A stretch of 64,000 nucleotides of DNA. It comes from Chitinophagales bacterium (lineage in GTDB: Bacteria; Bacteroidota; Bacteroidia; Chitinophagales; JADJOU01). This document shows positions 63,266-64,000 of the stretch, one piece after another (the stretch's first letter is position 1; the number at the start of each line of letters is the position of its first letter). The position numbers were made by a program, and so were the translations under genes. The stretch lies in NCBI GenBank assembly GCA_016787225.1, contig JAEUUY010000014.1, forward strand, positions 1 through 64,000. Reading direction: 5' to 3'. A model generated the notes under the pieces. That model was given only the letters and a program-made list of their open reading frames with translations. It did no database searches and was not told the origin of the DNA.

Positions 63266-64000
63266 ATGCGTTTTAGATTCACACTTCTTATTTTAGTATC
63301 TAGTCTAGGTCTTTACTCACAAGGCTCATTGAGGTTTGAGAATAAAAAAATGTATCTAGGAAATCTTGAAATCAATAATACTTATGGCATCAATTTTAGC
63401 TATGAAAATGTCTCTGGCAAAACTATCAAACTAAGTTATGAACCAATTACTAATCTCGTTAATGCCACCTTTAAAAAAGAGGATATTCTGCCAGGTGAAA
63501 AAGGGAGTTTAAAAATCAATTTCTATCCCGAAGCAGAAGGTCCTTTTAACGAAAGACTTTATATAATAATTAATGACAGTGAAAAAATAGAATTGAGTAT
63601 ATACGGTTCTGTCAAGACTATTTCACAATCATTCAAATCATTGACAGAAAGCAATAGGCTCTTTGGCGATAGAGATATTGCCTTTATGGTAGTAGATGCA
63701 GAGACTTTTATAGGTATACCTTATGCAAAGGTATTTATCAAAAATTCTACCAATAATAAAAGTTACATAGGAGTAGCTAATCGCTTTGGGGCACTTGTAA
63801 ACAGAATACCAGAAGGTAAGTATAATATTCAAGCTATTGTAGAAGGATATGGAAAAGATGTGCTTGATATCAAATTAGATCCAAATAGAAATATTGCCTT
63901 TATAATCCTTGAAAAACCTGAAATTAAAGATTCTTTTGTCAAACCAGACACCCCTACTAACCTATTAGTCGCTAAAACTATTGATAGTGTTAATTATCAA
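63266..64000 (+). CDS. Secreted DUF1573-like protein with carboxypeptidase-regulatory-like domain, 5' part
   Basis: Starting at ATG 63266, the frame is open to the right edge (245 codons shown). A signal peptide (MRFRFTLLILVSSLGLYS) is followed by an Ig-like DUF1573-type region to about residue 115 (YEPITNLVNATFKKEDILPG). After it comes a region near 140-205 (VDAETFIGIPYAKVFIKNS, EGKYNIQAIVEGYGKDV) like carboxypeptidase-regulatory domains. Such layouts often continue into an OmpA domain, but that end is not visible. Confidence 0.8.
   Translation, partial: MRFRFTLLILVSSLGLYSQGSLRFENKKMYLGNLEINNTYGINFSYENVSGKTIKLSYEPITNLVNATFKKEDILPGEKGSLKINFYPEAEGPFNERLYIIINDSEKIELSIYGSVKTISQSFKSLTESNRLFGDRDIAFMVVDAETFIGIPYAKVFIKNSTNNKSYIGVANRFGALVNRIPEGKYNIQAIVEGYGKDVLDIKLDPNRNIAFIILEKPEIKDSFVKPDTPTNLLVAKTIDSVNYQ

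Overview
The window is a stretch of chromosome from a low-GC member of the Bacteroidota. Several things point there: SprB-like and gliding-motility C-terminal (CHU_C) surface proteins, a type IX secretion (T9SS) component (PorD/DUF4835), a T9SS type A sorting tail, bacillithiol enzymes, a short carB without its regulatory domain, and promoter boxes of the Bacteroidota type (TTG then TAnnTTTG) with almost no Shine-Dalgarno sequences. The genus cannot be fixed from sequence alone. No rRNA, tRNA or CRISPR array was recognised.

Layout. 1-10.8 kb (minus strand) looks like one operon: an inactive-looking dihydroorotase paralogue, DUF4199 membrane protein, GT2 glycosyltransferase, stand-alone CoaB and PorD, then a giant secreted repeat protein that runs off the left edge. 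10.9-15.5 kb holds a Fic protein with an altered active site, a biotin carrier protein, a lipid kinase and small proteins. 15.4-22.7 kb holds a GH20 hexosaminidase and an ABC-HlyD-TolC export operon divergent from a TetR regulator, with a palindrome between them. 22.7-28.2 kb holds TerC, a T9SS cargo protein and a divergent katG/oxyR pair. 28.3-34 kb holds an unknown secreted protein, a REP-associated (RAYT) transposase between two copies of a long palindrome, and carB. A decayed copy of the carB 3' end lies on the far side of the RAYT. 34-38 kb holds a GNAT protein and a 1189-residue SprB/CHU_C protein.

38.4-43.6 kb holds a metal-transporter-like protein, a one-domain asparaginase, bacilliredoxin, the rpsF-rpsR-rplI ribosomal cluster, a long GAPDH and a DUF2147 protein. 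44-48.9 kb is a run of rlpA, sufS, rimO and bshC. 48.9-52.1 kb is an accessory segment with a DUF6922/AbiEii toxin-antitoxin-like pair, a DUF1569 protein, a penicillin-binding-like hydrolase and an orphan. 52-57 kb holds MeaB, an alkaline-phosphatase-superfamily hydrolase and an M1 peptidase. 57-63.2 kb is a sugar-nucleotide/polysaccharide run: GlmU-like, TpiA, a GT-B-like protein, SpsF-like, and one protein joining a GT2 glycosyltransferase to a Wzx-type flippase. A DUF1573-like secreted protein runs off the right edge.

Functional themes are envelope building and secretion, peroxide and thiol redox control (KatG/OxyR; BshC plus bacilliredoxin) and central metabolism. The most unusual signals are three copies of a dispersed structured intergenic repeat (12.05, 38.36 and 43.66 kb), the palindrome-flanked RAYT with the duplicated carB end, the GT2-flippase fusion, and an ABC exporter gene whose conserved N-terminus has no ordinary start codon.
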